Source: Dickeya aquatica (lineage in GTDB: Bacteria > Pseudomonadota > Gammaproteobacteria > Enterobacterales > Enterobacteriaceae). From it: 64,000 nucleotides of DNA. The notes under the pieces were generated by a model. It was given only the letters and a program-made list of their open reading frames with translations, was not told where the DNA came from and made no database searches. Below, in pieces: positions 26,492-35,240 of the stretch. A program made the translations under genes and the position numbers. Location of the stretch: contig NZ_LT615367.1 in the NCBI RefSeq assembly GCF_900095885.1, forward strand, positions 620,001 through 684,000, written 5' to 3'. Numbering within the stretch: the first letter of the stretch is position 1; each line of letters starts with the position of its first letter.

Positions 26492-27901
26492 ATGCTGTGT
26501 GGTCGTCCTTTTCCTGTACACGTGTTTCCGCAGATCATCAAAAACGCGGTTTATGAAGTGGAGCAGCACACTCAGGCTCCCACGGGCTTGATTGCCGCAT
26601 CGGTACTGGGGGTTATTTCGCTTGCCTGTCAGAACCGGATTGATGTGTGCCGACTGAATAATTTGCGCAGCCCGGTATCGCTTTTTTTACTGACGCTGGC
26701 GGAATCTGGTGAGCGAAAAAGTACGGTTGATAAACTGCTGATGAAGCCATTACATCAACTGGAGGAAAATTTATTTAAAAAGTATACGCATGATCTTGCC
26801 ATCTGGCGAAATGATGAAACGGCTTTTAATGTTGAGAAGAAAGCCCTGATGTCAAAACTGAAATCAGACATTCGCCTTAACAAAGAGCATTCCATAACGA
26901 ATGAACGACTGAAAGCACTGCTGGCGGCGTACCCGGAGGCACCGGTAAGGTACAAACAGATATTCAACGATGCCACACCAGCGGCGATAAAAGATCACCT
27001 CTGTGGGCGCTGGCGATCTGTCGGTATTATGTCTGATGAGGCAGGCACTATTTTTAACGGTTACACGTTGAACGAGCTGCCTTTCATCAACAAGATGTGG
27101 GATGGTGCAATGTTTCCCGTAGAAAGGAAAAAAGAGCCTGATAAATTAATCAGGGATGCCAGAATGACGCTGTCGCTGATGATTCAGCCTGATGTTTTTA
27201 AGGCCTACATCGATCGGAAAGGCGATATGGCAAAAGGGATAGGCTTCTTCGCACGGTGTCTTATGTGCCAGCCTAGCTCAACACAAGGCTACAGACAAAT
27301 TACCAGTTCGGTTGTCTCAAGTGAGCATCTGCCGATATTTCATCAGCGACTGATGGAGATCGTTAATGAGAGCATAGCCAAAAACGATGAAAATGAGCGT
27401 CAATGCTTGCACTTCTCTCCTAAGGCAGAAAAACGCTGGATCGAATTTTATAACAAAGTCGAGTCGGAAATGGGCCTGATTGGCTTCCTGTCTGACTTTA
27501 AGGATTATGCGTCTAAGATCGCAGAGAACATGGCAAGGATTGCTGCACTGCTGCATTATTTCAACGGTGATGAAGGAGACATATCTCTCAATGCCGTGGA
27601 ATCAGCCGTAGAAATAAGTGCCTGGTATGCAGATGAATATGTGCGAATTTTCTCTAAGCCCGAGCCCCTGATTCTGGTAAGTTCCGAAGCGGATGAACTT
27701 TACGCGTGGATAAAAGATTATTGCTATAAGTGTTTCGTGCCATATGTCAGGAAGACAACTATCCTGCAATATGGTCCGAACCGGTTCAGGAACCGGAGTA
27801 AAGTGAATGAACTACTCAGTACGCTTTACTCGCAAAAGAAAATACGGGCAGAGAAAAGAGGGAAAACCCTTTTTATACAACCTGCCGATAGTTTTATGTA
27901 A
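26492..27901 (+). CDS. DUF3987 protein (YfjI-like), probable replication/primase-associated
   Basis: The 469-residue protein matches DUF3987/YfjI proteins of CP4-type elements. N-terminal APTGLIAASVLGVISLACQN and the P-loop-like LLTLAESGERKSTVDKLLMKPL are characteristic; here Ser/Arg replace parts of a classical Walker A. DEAGTIFNGY serves as the second acidic motif. The C-terminal part has a winged-helix look (YVRKTTILQYGPNRFRNRSK). Family members are thought to act in element replication or maintenance. It follows alpA by 136 bp. Function is inferred from context. Confidence 0.8.
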   Translation: MLCGRPFPVHVFPQIIKNAVYEVEQHTQAPTGLIAASVLGVISLACQNRIDVCRLNNLRSPVSLFLLTLAESGERKSTVDKLLMKPLHQLEENLFKKYTHDLAIWRNDETAFNVEKKALMSKLKSDIRLNKEHSITNERLKALLAAYPEAPVRYKQIFNDATPAAIKDHLCGRWRSVGIMSDEAGTIFNGYTLNELPFINKMWDGAMFPVERKKEPDKLIRDARMTLSLMIQPDVFKAYIDRKGDMAKGIGFFARCLMCQPSSTQGYRQITSSVVSSEHLPIFHQRLMEIVNESIAKNDENERQCLHFSPKAEKRWIEFYNKVESEMGLIGFLSDFKDYASKIAENMARIAALLHYFNGDEGDISLNAVESAVEISAWYADEYVRIFSKPEPLILVSSEADELYAWIKDYCYKCFVPYVRKTTILQYGPNRFRNRSKVNELLSTLYSQKKIRAEKRGKTLFIQPADSFM

Positions 27902-27916
27902 CGGATAAGCCAAATT

Positions 27917-27938
27917 TAAAACGATAATAATCGTTTTA
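27917..27938. other. AT-rich hairpin in the 240-bp gap before the Gp2-like gene
   Basis: TAAAACGAT and ATCGTTTTA flank a 4-nt loop, followed by TT. This is a weak terminator or a replication-related element. Nothing else is seen between 27902 and 28141. Confidence 0.35.
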
Positions 27939-28141
27939 TTAAAGAGTCATCATTGCAACTAATTGCAGAGTAACTTTTAATCAGTCATCGCAGGCTGTGG
28001 CTATTTTTTTCTGAAATAGAGTGTCGGATAGTTATTATATTGCTATTAACGTATTGTCATTAACCATGCCTGTATATCCACTACGCTAATAAGATATAGC
28101 CAGTAATGCGATGACTGTTATCCATCAAGGAATAATTTATT

Positions 28142-28765
28142 ATGAATATCTACGAGAGCGAGTATGGAAGTCATGTTAAATCATACAAACAAAGGATTAT
28201 CGAAGTCATTAATAAGGCTGTTAAAGAACACAACCGTACACTGGCAATACGGGTGGATCTTCATGACCCGGCTATTCTGGATAATGGTGATACCATTTCC
28301 TGTATCGCTAATACTGATTCAGGTGCTATATCAAGATTTACCAGTTCACTGAAAGCCAAACTGGCAGCAGATGAACAACGTAAACGTAAAGATGATAAAA
28401 GGGTACACCCAAATACGCTCCGTTATGCGTGGGTACGGGAGTTTACTCAGAATGGTAAACGTCACTTTCATGTATTTCTGTTCCTGAACAAAGATGCTTA
28501 TTACCACCTGGGTGATTTCAATCTGGATGAAGATACGCTAAGAACCATGATCACCTCGGCATGGTGTAGTGCATTAAATCTGACCCCCGAAGAGGGACAG
28601 CACTTGGTACAATACCCTACTAATGGTAAATATACCCTGAACCGTGACGATATTCTCAATAATATTTATCCCAGAGATTTACTGAACCGGATTGATTATC
28701 TCACCAAAGTGAAAAGTAAGATTTTTGGTGAGGGTGATCGTAATTTTGGCTGTAGCCTAGGTTAA
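28142..28765 (+). CDS. YagK/YfjJ-family (inovirus Gp2-like) protein
   Basis: The 207-residue protein matches the inovirus Gp2/YagK-YfjJ family, often seen as a replication initiator-like rolling-circle relative in integrated elements. Key segments are VDLHDPAILDNGD near residue 40, the RYAWVREFTQNGKRHFHVFL stretch (HxH-like metal motif at HFHVF), and NRIDYLTKVKSKIFGEGDRN at the end, with a candidate Tyr. The order alpA-DUF3987-YfjJ repeats the CP4-57 layout. It is intact, with an AAGGA site before ATG. Confidence 0.8.
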   Translation: MNIYESEYGSHVKSYKQRIIEVINKAVKEHNRTLAIRVDLHDPAILDNGDTISCIANTDSGAISRFTSSLKAKLAADEQRKRKDDKRVHPNTLRYAWVREFTQNGKRHFHVFLFLNKDAYYHLGDFNLDEDTLRTMITSAWCSALNLTPEEGQHLVQYPTNGKYTLNRDDILNNIYPRDLLNRIDYLTKVKSKIFGEGDRNFGCSLG

Positions 28766-28780
28766 TTTATTTTTACAGTA

Positions 28781-28808
28781 TTGGCCTTTCTTATGCGAGA
28801 AAGGCCAA
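28781..28808. terminator. Strong hairpin after the Gp2-like gene
   Basis: TTGGCCTTTCT, a 6-nt loop and AGAAAGGCCAA form a perfect 11-bp stem 16 bp after the stop. No good T-run follows on the coding strand. Confidence 0.5.
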
Positions 28809-28816
28809 ACTAATCT

Positions 28817-28856
28817 TGTAAGTACACCCATATTAGTTCCATGCATTTTTTGAGAG
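28817..28856. repeat. Dispersed 40-bp repeat, copy 2
   Basis: It matches 14983-15022 at 34 of 40 bases. It lies exactly between the P4-like core genes and a decayed gene, so it may mark an old recombination joint. Confidence 0.5.
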
Positions 28857-28889
28857 CCCGCCAGATTGACCCTGACCAAAAATCAGTGC

Positions 28890-29517
28890 AGTGCTAAATC
28901 AGAGATCTTTGTCTTCGCCTGGTTGAACAAAAACCGTGCCGATCGCGATTCCAAAATCGCCCACTTGAAAGAGAAAGCCAAAAATGAGCCTCTGAGCAAA
29001 AAAGATCAGAACGCACTGTAGAAGTACAAACAGCAAAACGCCGTCGATCAGGAAAAATTGGCGCGAGCTGGATGAAGTGGTGCGCAAGCAGTATGAAAGC
29101 AGTCTTCGTTGGGGCTACTACAGTAGTACGAAATTCGGTGCATATTTACTGAAAACCAGCGCTGTCGAAGTTGGAAAAATGGGGCTACAGCAGGCTATTT
29201 AGATGCAGAGCTGAAGATTGCTGTCAGCGGCGCATTCGTCATTGGTGGCGTACTGCTTGAAGAGTACCTCAGCAAAACTCTCGTCGCGATGTTTGCCGTT
29301 CTGCCCAGCGGACTGGTCACGACTCTGGTAGCTGTGCTGACGGGGTGCGTCACCCGCCTTGGTACTGTATAACGGTCTATCTGCTCGATAGGTTCTATCT
29401 GTTTGGCGCGCAGCACCAACAGGGCGACAATGCAGTACTAGCGATGTTACAGGACGGTAAGGCGCAGGCCGATGCGCGTTTGCTGGCTCTGTTAGGATCG
29501 GTCCCAGGACCAGCCTA
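28890..29517 (+). pseudogene. Decayed gene, frameshifted and stopped
   Basis: The coding signal moves between frames. One frame reads SEIFVFAWLNKNRADRDSKI, then ends at a TAG near 29019. Another reads RELDEVVRKQYESSLRWGYY, and after a stop near 29200 a third reads AELKIAVSGAFVIGGVLLEE and on to LVTTLVAVLTG, which looks like membrane helices. A last part reads LFGAQHQQGDNAVLAMLQDG and ends at TAA 29517. A single ancestral membrane protein with several lesions fits best. The family is not recognised. Confidence 0.5.
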
Positions 29518-29635
29518 AATACAGTAAAGTTGCTGAGGGGATATACGCAGAGAATTGGTGTTTGAAACATACACTGCAAAAGATTTCTATTTGTACCAAA
29601 TTGAATTTTTTTGAAAATATGGCGGAATATTATAT

Positions 29636-30664
29636 ATGGACTTACATGGTCATTTGCTTTATGTGGATATCACCCAGATCTGCGGCATCGGCTGTGCGTT
29701 CTGCATGTATGCGGATAAGCACGTAACGGGTAAGAGTATGGTGCTGTCAACGCAGGCACGTGACAACCTGTCGGCGCTCATTAATGATCCATCCGTAAAA
29801 CGTATTTCCGTGAGTGGCGAAGGTGAACCGCTCAATAACATTCATACCTTTTATGAGCTACTGGCGTTATCCCGAGGGGGCAACAGCTTTGAGTTTATTA
29901 CCAGCGGATTTTTTCGCCATGAGAAAATGGAAAAGATCTTTGATGAGATCAATCGTCTTGTCTCCGCCAATGGTGATACCTGTAATATTCGCCTGAGTTC
30001 AGATAGCCACCATATTGGAAAAGTAAAATGGCGTGCACATGGATTTAGTCTGGATTATGTTCAGCGCAAAAAACCGTCATCGCTCAGTTTTTCATTTCGC
30101 TCAATTGATACCGATCGGGCCTTCACTCGCGAATATCTGGTGAGTGAACTGGCCTCATGGGGAATTAACGCCAGCATAAAGCAAGTCAGCGTACTGGAAG
30201 ACAAATTATTGATAGGTGCGGACACGTTTAACATCGACTACAAAAATCTGGTTCATCCGGCAAGAGATACGCCGGAGGGTTATCTGGACTTGCAGGGATA
30301 TATTGCCGCGATTGAGTCCAAAATGGATAAACCTTTTACCTTTGGCAGCCTGAACCGTGCGCCCCAGCCCAATGGCATGGACGTGACAATTAAACCCAAC
30401 GGCGATGTGTTTCTGTACGGTATTGAGACCGAGCGTGTGGCGAATATCCATTCTGATGCGATCGACTGGCATCATCTGGCGAGCCATGTGCGGGAAAATC
30501 CCTTGTCGCGCGCGTTATATACTCAGCCGTTAACCGAACTACTGGCGCGGCTAGAAAACACCCCGCAGCTTCGCGCGATCATCGCGACTGCCAATAATCC
30601 TTACTGGCTGGTCAAAGAGATGGCGAAGCATTCCGGGTTGCTTGAACAATGGAAGGCCGCATGA
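29636..30664 (+). CDS. Radical SAM enzyme of unknown substrate
   Basis: The 342-residue protein has the radical SAM cluster motif CGIGCAFC (Cys16, Cys20, Cys23), which binds a 4Fe-4S cluster that cleaves SAM to a 5'-deoxyadenosyl radical. VSGEGEPLNNIHTFYEL is the GE motif region. There is no SPASM or twitch Cys cluster in the C-terminal part, so it looks like a single-cluster enzyme. It opens a same-strand cluster: the PHP phosphoesterase start overlaps its stop (ATGA). Chemistry is unknown; the neighbours suggest small-molecule or sugar/nucleoside modification. Start: the ATG at 29636 lacks a strong SD. Confidence 0.8.
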   Translation: MDLHGHLLYVDITQICGIGCAFCMYADKHVTGKSMVLSTQARDNLSALINDPSVKRISVSGEGEPLNNIHTFYELLALSRGGNSFEFITSGFFRHEKMEKIFDEINRLVSANGDTCNIRLSSDSHHIGKVKWRAHGFSLDYVQRKKPSSLSFSFRSIDTDRAFTREYLVSELASWGINASIKQVSVLEDKLLIGADTFNIDYKNLVHPARDTPEGYLDLQGYIAAIESKMDKPFTFGSLNRAPQPNGMDVTIKPNGDVFLYGIETERVANIHSDAIDWHHLASHVRENPLSRALYTQPLTELLARLENTPQLRAIIATANNPYWLVKEMAKHSGLLEQWKAA

Positions 30665-31506
30665 TTGATTCCCATTGCCACTCGTTCTACTCGAAACATG
30701 CTGTTGGTACCATCGACGAACTTGTTTGTGCCTCGATTGCTGCGGGGGTGACGGTACTCACCATCACCGATCATGCTCCGTTCCCGGTGGATGCGCAGAA
30801 CCGTTTACTGGAATCGGAACTGGAGCGCTATTTCAGCGATATTGATAAGGCGCAGCAGACCTATAAAGGCGAGATCACGCTGCTACGCGGTCTGGAACTG
30901 GATTATATGCCGGGTACTGAGCGTTATAACCGGCAATTACTTGCCCGCTATCCGATGGATTTTGTCATCGGTTCAATTCACTATGTCACTGTTGCCGATG
31001 AAACGATGGTAAAGGTCTGGGAACTGCCCCGGTTGGAGGCAGCCTCCTTTCTGGACAAATACTTTGCTCATCTTGAAGCATTGCTGGAAAGCCAGTTGTT
31101 TGATGCGGTTGGACACGCTGACACGCTACTGCGCGCAATTCCAGAGGATGTGTTTTTGCGTCGCTTTGAACCGCTGATTGCGCCGCTCGTACGCAGCGGT
31201 ATCGCATATGAACTGAATGCTTCGGGCCTGCGAAAATCCAGCCTTGATCCTACGACGGGTAAAGAAATGACCGGAAGATGGTCCTATCCTTCCCGTGCTT
31301 TGCTGGAGAAATTACTGGGGAACAATGTTCCATTGACCATCGGATCCGATGCGCATGATCCGCTCGATGCCGGAGCGGGGATCGCCGAACTGGTGGCGGC
31401 ACTCAGGCCATTAGGGCTTCAATCCCTCAGCTATTATCAGCAGCGTCAACGCATTGATGTTTTGCTTGATGACCTTCAATTTCACGCTGCGTTAGCATCT
31501 CGCTAA
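30661..31506 (+). CDS. PHP-domain phosphoesterase
   Basis: The PHP family uses three metals to remove phosphate, as in histidinol phosphatase HisK and YcdX. All metal motifs are present in the 281-residue protein: DSHCHS (His5, His7), TITDHAPF, RGLELDY, GSIHYV, GHADTLL and IGSDAHDP. ATG 30661 is chosen because GGAAGG lies 8 bases upstream; an in-frame ATG 12 bases earlier has no site. Its start overlaps the radical SAM stop, so the two are co-translated. It probably dephosphorylates an intermediate of the cluster. Confidence 0.85.
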   Translation: MIDSHCHSFYSKHAVGTIDELVCASIAAGVTVLTITDHAPFPVDAQNRLLESELERYFSDIDKAQQTYKGEITLLRGLELDYMPGTERYNRQLLARYPMDFVIGSIHYVTVADETMVKVWELPRLEAASFLDKYFAHLEALLESQLFDAVGHADTLLRAIPEDVFLRRFEPLIAPLVRSGIAYELNASGLRKSSLDPTTGKEMTGRWSYPSRALLEKLLGNNVPLTIGSDAHDPLDAGAGIAELVAALRPLGLQSLSYYQQRQRIDVLLDDLQFHAALASR

Positions 31507-31517
31507 GGATCTTCACC

Positions 31518-32648
31518 ATGAATGGACTAAAAACCCCGAATTCACTTGCGTGGAACACGTTGCACAGCGAACCGCTCGCAACCCAGTTGGCAATGTTTCG
31601 CCAAGCCAGTGCACAGATCAATACGCAGGATGTTAAATCCGGTTTTCGCGCCTTCGCGGCCGATCTGCTGGCGCGCGGTTTGATCGACATGTCCGATTAC
31701 GTCGCGATTTTTGGTGGTACGGCGCTGCATTATCTGACGCCGAATGCGACTGGATCATTTTGCGATATGCGCACCGGTGCTGAAGCGACAATATTGGCGG
31801 GCATTTATAGCCGTGCGAAATATGGCGGAGTGAGCGAGATACGCTATCTTGCACGGTGCGTTATCGACTACCTTGTCGAAGAACTGGAAGACACCTCTTC
31901 ATCATGGTCAGGGTTATTTTGCCAGGCTAAAGAGGAAGGGGAGAGTGTCGTGATGATGACAACGGGCTGGCGTAATGTGCCTTCCACGGCCAATGTACTC
32001 TACGACATCGTGGTTGAGGAAATTAATCTCACGTTGGCGCATAAAGGATTACCCACCATTATCAACGTCAAACTGCCCAGGATTGCGCCGCCGTGTGAAA
32101 ATTATGCCAGCCTCAGCCAGGCCGAGCGCGATCGGGTCAATCTTGTGCAGGATCATGTGATTCCAGCGGAGAATTTTTACCGCTGGAGCGGCGTGCATGT
32201 CATTTTCGGAGATGACGTACTGGTGACTGGGGCAACGGCGGACAAAGTGTTGTATGAATCGCTGTGTAACGGTGCCCGGTCATTTCGTGCCATTTACCCT
32301 GTGGCGCTAGATCCCCGGGTGGCATTAACCGATGCGTCGGTGGAGGATCGCCTGAACAGCGTGAGCGTGAAACAGCATCTGGATGAAACTGTAGCGCAAC
32401 TGCTCTCTACGCCGGGCTATCAGCCTATTTTGCGTGCGTTGCGTCTGTTGTTTGGCGAAGACAACCGGGAGAGTTTACCGGCTTTCCTGCCAAATGTGCC
32501 GGTACTGACATGGCTTAATCTGTACAAATCGGCATTAAATAATGAGTTTTTGGCTCAGCCTGCATGTGCTCCATCGCTGGTGATGCTTAAAGCACATCTA
32601 ACGCAGAACGGGCTGCTGAGTGCGAAAGGTAAGGTGCTGGTGAAATGA
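31518..32648 (+). CDS. Phosphoribosyltransferase-like protein
   Basis: The 376-residue protein has a clear type I PRTase PRPP loop, GDDVLVTGAT (residues ~231-240), preceded by a KLPR...NYASLSQAERDRV segment. Similar segments appear in PRTase-like proteins of the tellurite-resistance-associated biosynthetic clusters. Residues ~60-110 (FGGTALHYL; GAEATILAGIYSRAKYGG) and the C-terminal 100 residues are unassigned. It may make or break an N-glycosidic bond with PRPP. It starts 11 bp after the PHP gene and overlaps the next by four bases. The family identity rests on one motif and context. Confidence 0.6.
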   Translation: MNGLKTPNSLAWNTLHSEPLATQLAMFRQASAQINTQDVKSGFRAFAADLLARGLIDMSDYVAIFGGTALHYLTPNATGSFCDMRTGAEATILAGIYSRAKYGGVSEIRYLARCVIDYLVEELEDTSSSWSGLFCQAKEEGESVVMMTTGWRNVPSTANVLYDIVVEEINLTLAHKGLPTIINVKLPRIAPPCENYASLSQAERDRVNLVQDHVIPAENFYRWSGVHVIFGDDVLVTGATADKVLYESLCNGARSFRAIYPVALDPRVALTDASVEDRLNSVSVKQHLDETVAQLLSTPGYQPILRALRLLFGEDNRESLPAFLPNVPVLTWLNLYKSALNNEFLAQPACAPSLVMLKAHLTQNGLLSAKGKVLVK

Positions 32649-33436
32649 CCCTCGACACTATCCATTACGTCAGTTACTGGGAAAACGCTCCGGGTCAGAC
32701 CATGTCGGCTTATGTTGCCCTGGCACTGGTTTCTATGCATAGAGCGTTGGGCGATCGTTTTCTTCTGCTTACGCCGCGAACAGTAAGCGAGTACATCGAT
32801 GCTGATATCATGAATAAAACTTGGGCCTTTGAACCGCTGACCTTTACGCTGGCGAACGGCATTGAAGCAATTGTGGCGAAAAGCGATTTCATTCGTATGG
32901 CGTTTGTGCATCGCTGGGGCGGGGCATGGTTGGATGCGGATACGTTGCTGTTTAGGGATCCGACTGTTGAGTTATTTCCGACAGGGCTGAGCCATAAATT
33001 GCACTGGCATAGCGAGTGTATTTTCGCGTCCCTGCCGGGAAACCCCATACTTGCGCAAGCCTTAGCTATAGGGCTTGAGAGCGAGAATCATGCTTGGGGT
33101 AATCCTGGGAGAATCAAAAATATCATTGCCCAGACTGCCGATGCTGCCATCCCGATTGGTGGGAGGGTCATCGATCCCGGATACCGTCCTCTTTACAACT
33201 TTGCTGGTTGCGAGGTGATGCGTCGCACCGATATTGCCGTCGGGGCGTTTTTGATTAACGACGTGGCCATTCTCAAACTTTACAACACCTATTTCCGGCG
33301 TACCGAAGCCCGGAGAGAAACCGTGGCTGAATTCCTGGCGGGTGGCTCGCTGCTGGCAAGACTGTTTTTGCATATTGAGGCGAATGCGGATTACTGGGTT
33401 GATGAAAGTGACAAATTGATAGCCTCAGTAGCCTGA
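32645..33436 (+). CDS. DXD glycosyltransferase (GT32 / capsule-synthesis type)
   Basis: The 263-residue protein has the Gly_transf_sug signature: YWENAPGQTMSAYV near the N-terminus, IVAKSDFIRMAFVHRWGGAW, then LDADT with the metal-binding DXD (Asp97-Asp99). This family uses a nucleotide-sugar donor and keeps the anomeric configuration. It has no membrane anchor. Its start overlaps the PRTase-like stop (ATGA), so it is the last gene of the plus-strand cluster. Its last 46 bp overlap the convergent GT9 gene, so read-through would give antisense RNA. Confidence 0.82.
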   Translation: MTLDTIHYVSYWENAPGQTMSAYVALALVSMHRALGDRFLLLTPRTVSEYIDADIMNKTWAFEPLTFTLANGIEAIVAKSDFIRMAFVHRWGGAWLDADTLLFRDPTVELFPTGLSHKLHWHSECIFASLPGNPILAQALAIGLESENHAWGNPGRIKNIIAQTADAAIPIGGRVIDPGYRPLYNFAGCEVMRRTDIAVGAFLINDVAILKLYNTYFRRTEARRETVAEFLAGGSLLARLFLHIEANADYWVDESDKLIASVA

Positions 33437-34932
33437 GTACCGCTTTCGCCCAGTACGATAGCCTCAGCGGGTAAGTGGAGTCGACAATGCGTGGCACCAT
33501 TGAGGTTAATGCGCGGCGCGATTGCTTCGTGAATGGTCGGCGTTCGGCGGTGAGGCGAGCCGTGGGCAATATACAGCCATGCGGGGATGCGTTCAGGTAA
33601 ATGGCTGAATTCAAGTTCAATACGCAATAGATCGAATATCTCGGTGGTGCGTCCACTGGGTGTCCAAGCCAACGGCGCGGTACGGTGATCAGGCCGCACG
33701 ACTGCGACAGGAACGCTGAATTCAAGGTTGATCGTCCCGGCATAACAGCCTGCAACTTCAGGAAATTTTTCGCAGATTAAGGGCAGTTGTCGCGCCAAAG
33801 TGCCCGTCGCTACCCCTAGCCCGGAGATGATTCTGGCGTTAAGCGACATGCTGTTTTTCGCTTCTGCTGGCAGCGTTAAGAGAGTCTGCAATGCGTTCAT
33901 TAATGATGTTAGCGAAAAAGCATCCATATTTTTTTTGCCCGTACGGCGGAGTGTGTCTGGCTGTTGCTCGCTGTAGATCACCTGTGTAAAAGGTGATCGA
34001 GGTGGCAGCCATGGGTTGTGTTGGCCTGTAATCAACGGGTAGATCGCCACCAGCTTCGCCTTCAGGCCGACAGCCATATGCACAATGGCTGTATCCACAC
34101 TCACAACCGTTTGGGCACGGCAAATATATCCTGCAACCTTTTCGGGCGTTAGCCCATCGCGCAAGACTGCCACATTGTCGCGTGCAACTGCGTTTTCCAG
34201 ATGCTGTGCACTGTGCAGTGTTGAAGGGCTGCAAAGAATGCCCACGGAATGGCTAGGAAACTCGTCGGTGATGGCTTGTAGAGCTGCGGTTGCCCGGGAA
34301 GGTGATAGCCCCTTGTCTTTTCGGCTGGCATAAGGATTAAAAAGTATTTGAGGGGAAAGAGTCGCAGGCGGGAGCTCGGCAGGCAACGGCACAATGTACT
34401 GGGTGTCGATTACCTTCGCGCCCAGATCTTGCAAAATATACTGATACTGCTCCACGATATTGAGCGTGTTTGCAGCAAAACCCATTTTACGATTCACACA
34501 GCGCAGCGAATCATCAAGCGAATAGAGACTCGCCGGGCGGAGTAACCGCATAAAAACGATTTCGGCAGGTTGCAGTCGTCCAACCAGATGAACAACGACA
34601 TCGACATTACTTAGCCGGTTCACCAATCTGCGTAGTTCACCAAGCCCTGGATGCGGATTCGTAACGATGACTTCATCCACACCGAAGGTGTTGGTATGCA
34701 TTTCAGCTAACTCGTTAACTGTAAGTACAGTCAATCGGGCATTGAGCTTACGTGATTCGCGAAAAAAGAAAGAAGATACGATGGCATCGCCCAATTTTGC
34801 ATCCCAGCGAAGCAGAAGAATATGCATTTTTTCACCGGGGACTTTCGTGGGCAGAGGTTTGTCCGCCAGAAGGCGAAATATCAACCTGGAAACCGCTTTG
34901 CGTAAAATCTGTAAACTCAACAATGTGCTCAC
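33391..34932 (-). CDS. GT9 glycosyltransferase fused to a DUF120 (CTP-dependent riboflavin kinase-like) domain
   Basis: Residues ~36-355 are a heptosyltransferase-type GT9 domain: MHILLLRWDAKLGDAI start, FNPYASRKDKGLSP, and SVDTAIVHMAVGL (278-290). Residues ~365-495 match the archaeal CTP-dependent riboflavin kinase family DUF120: ARIISGLGVATG, then CYAGTINLEF (397-405), then HEAIAPRINL (468-477), in the same order and spacing as archaeal RibK. A fusion with a GT9 enzyme is not one I know. The GTG start at 34932 gives a basic N-terminal helix found in GT9 proteins; Met36 is an alternative. It is transcribed toward the radical SAM cluster. Confidence 0.75.
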   Translation of the reverse strand: MSTLLSLQILRKAVSRLIFRLLADKPLPTKVPGEKMHILLLRWDAKLGDAIVSSFFFRESRKLNARLTVLTVNELAEMHTNTFGVDEVIVTNPHPGLGELRRLVNRLSNVDVVVHLVGRLQPAEIVFMRLLRPASLYSLDDSLRCVNRKMGFAANTLNIVEQYQYILQDLGAKVIDTQYIVPLPAELPPATLSPQILFNPYASRKDKGLSPSRATAALQAITDEFPSHSVGILCSPSTLHSAQHLENAVARDNVAVLRDGLTPEKVAGYICRAQTVVSVDTAIVHMAVGLKAKLVAIYPLITGQHNPWLPPRSPFTQVIYSEQQPDTLRRTGKKNMDAFSLTSLMNALQTLLTLPAEAKNSMSLNARIISGLGVATGTLARQLPLICEKFPEVAGCYAGTINLEFSVPVAVVRPDHRTAPLAWTPSGRTTEIFDLLRIELEFSHLPERIPAWLYIAHGSPHRRTPTIHEAIAPRINLNGATHCRLHLPAEAIVLGESGTQATEAINLSLSSTQ

Positions 34933-34938
34933 CAGTTA

Positions 34939-35145
<207 letters not shown>

Positions 35146-35240
35146 CTACATGCCGGACGAGAGCTCAGATGTGGCCATGTTTATAGGTGGCAATTTGTGA
35201 ACGCCATAATCTCACCACCACATGGCCGATCCTTTGTATC

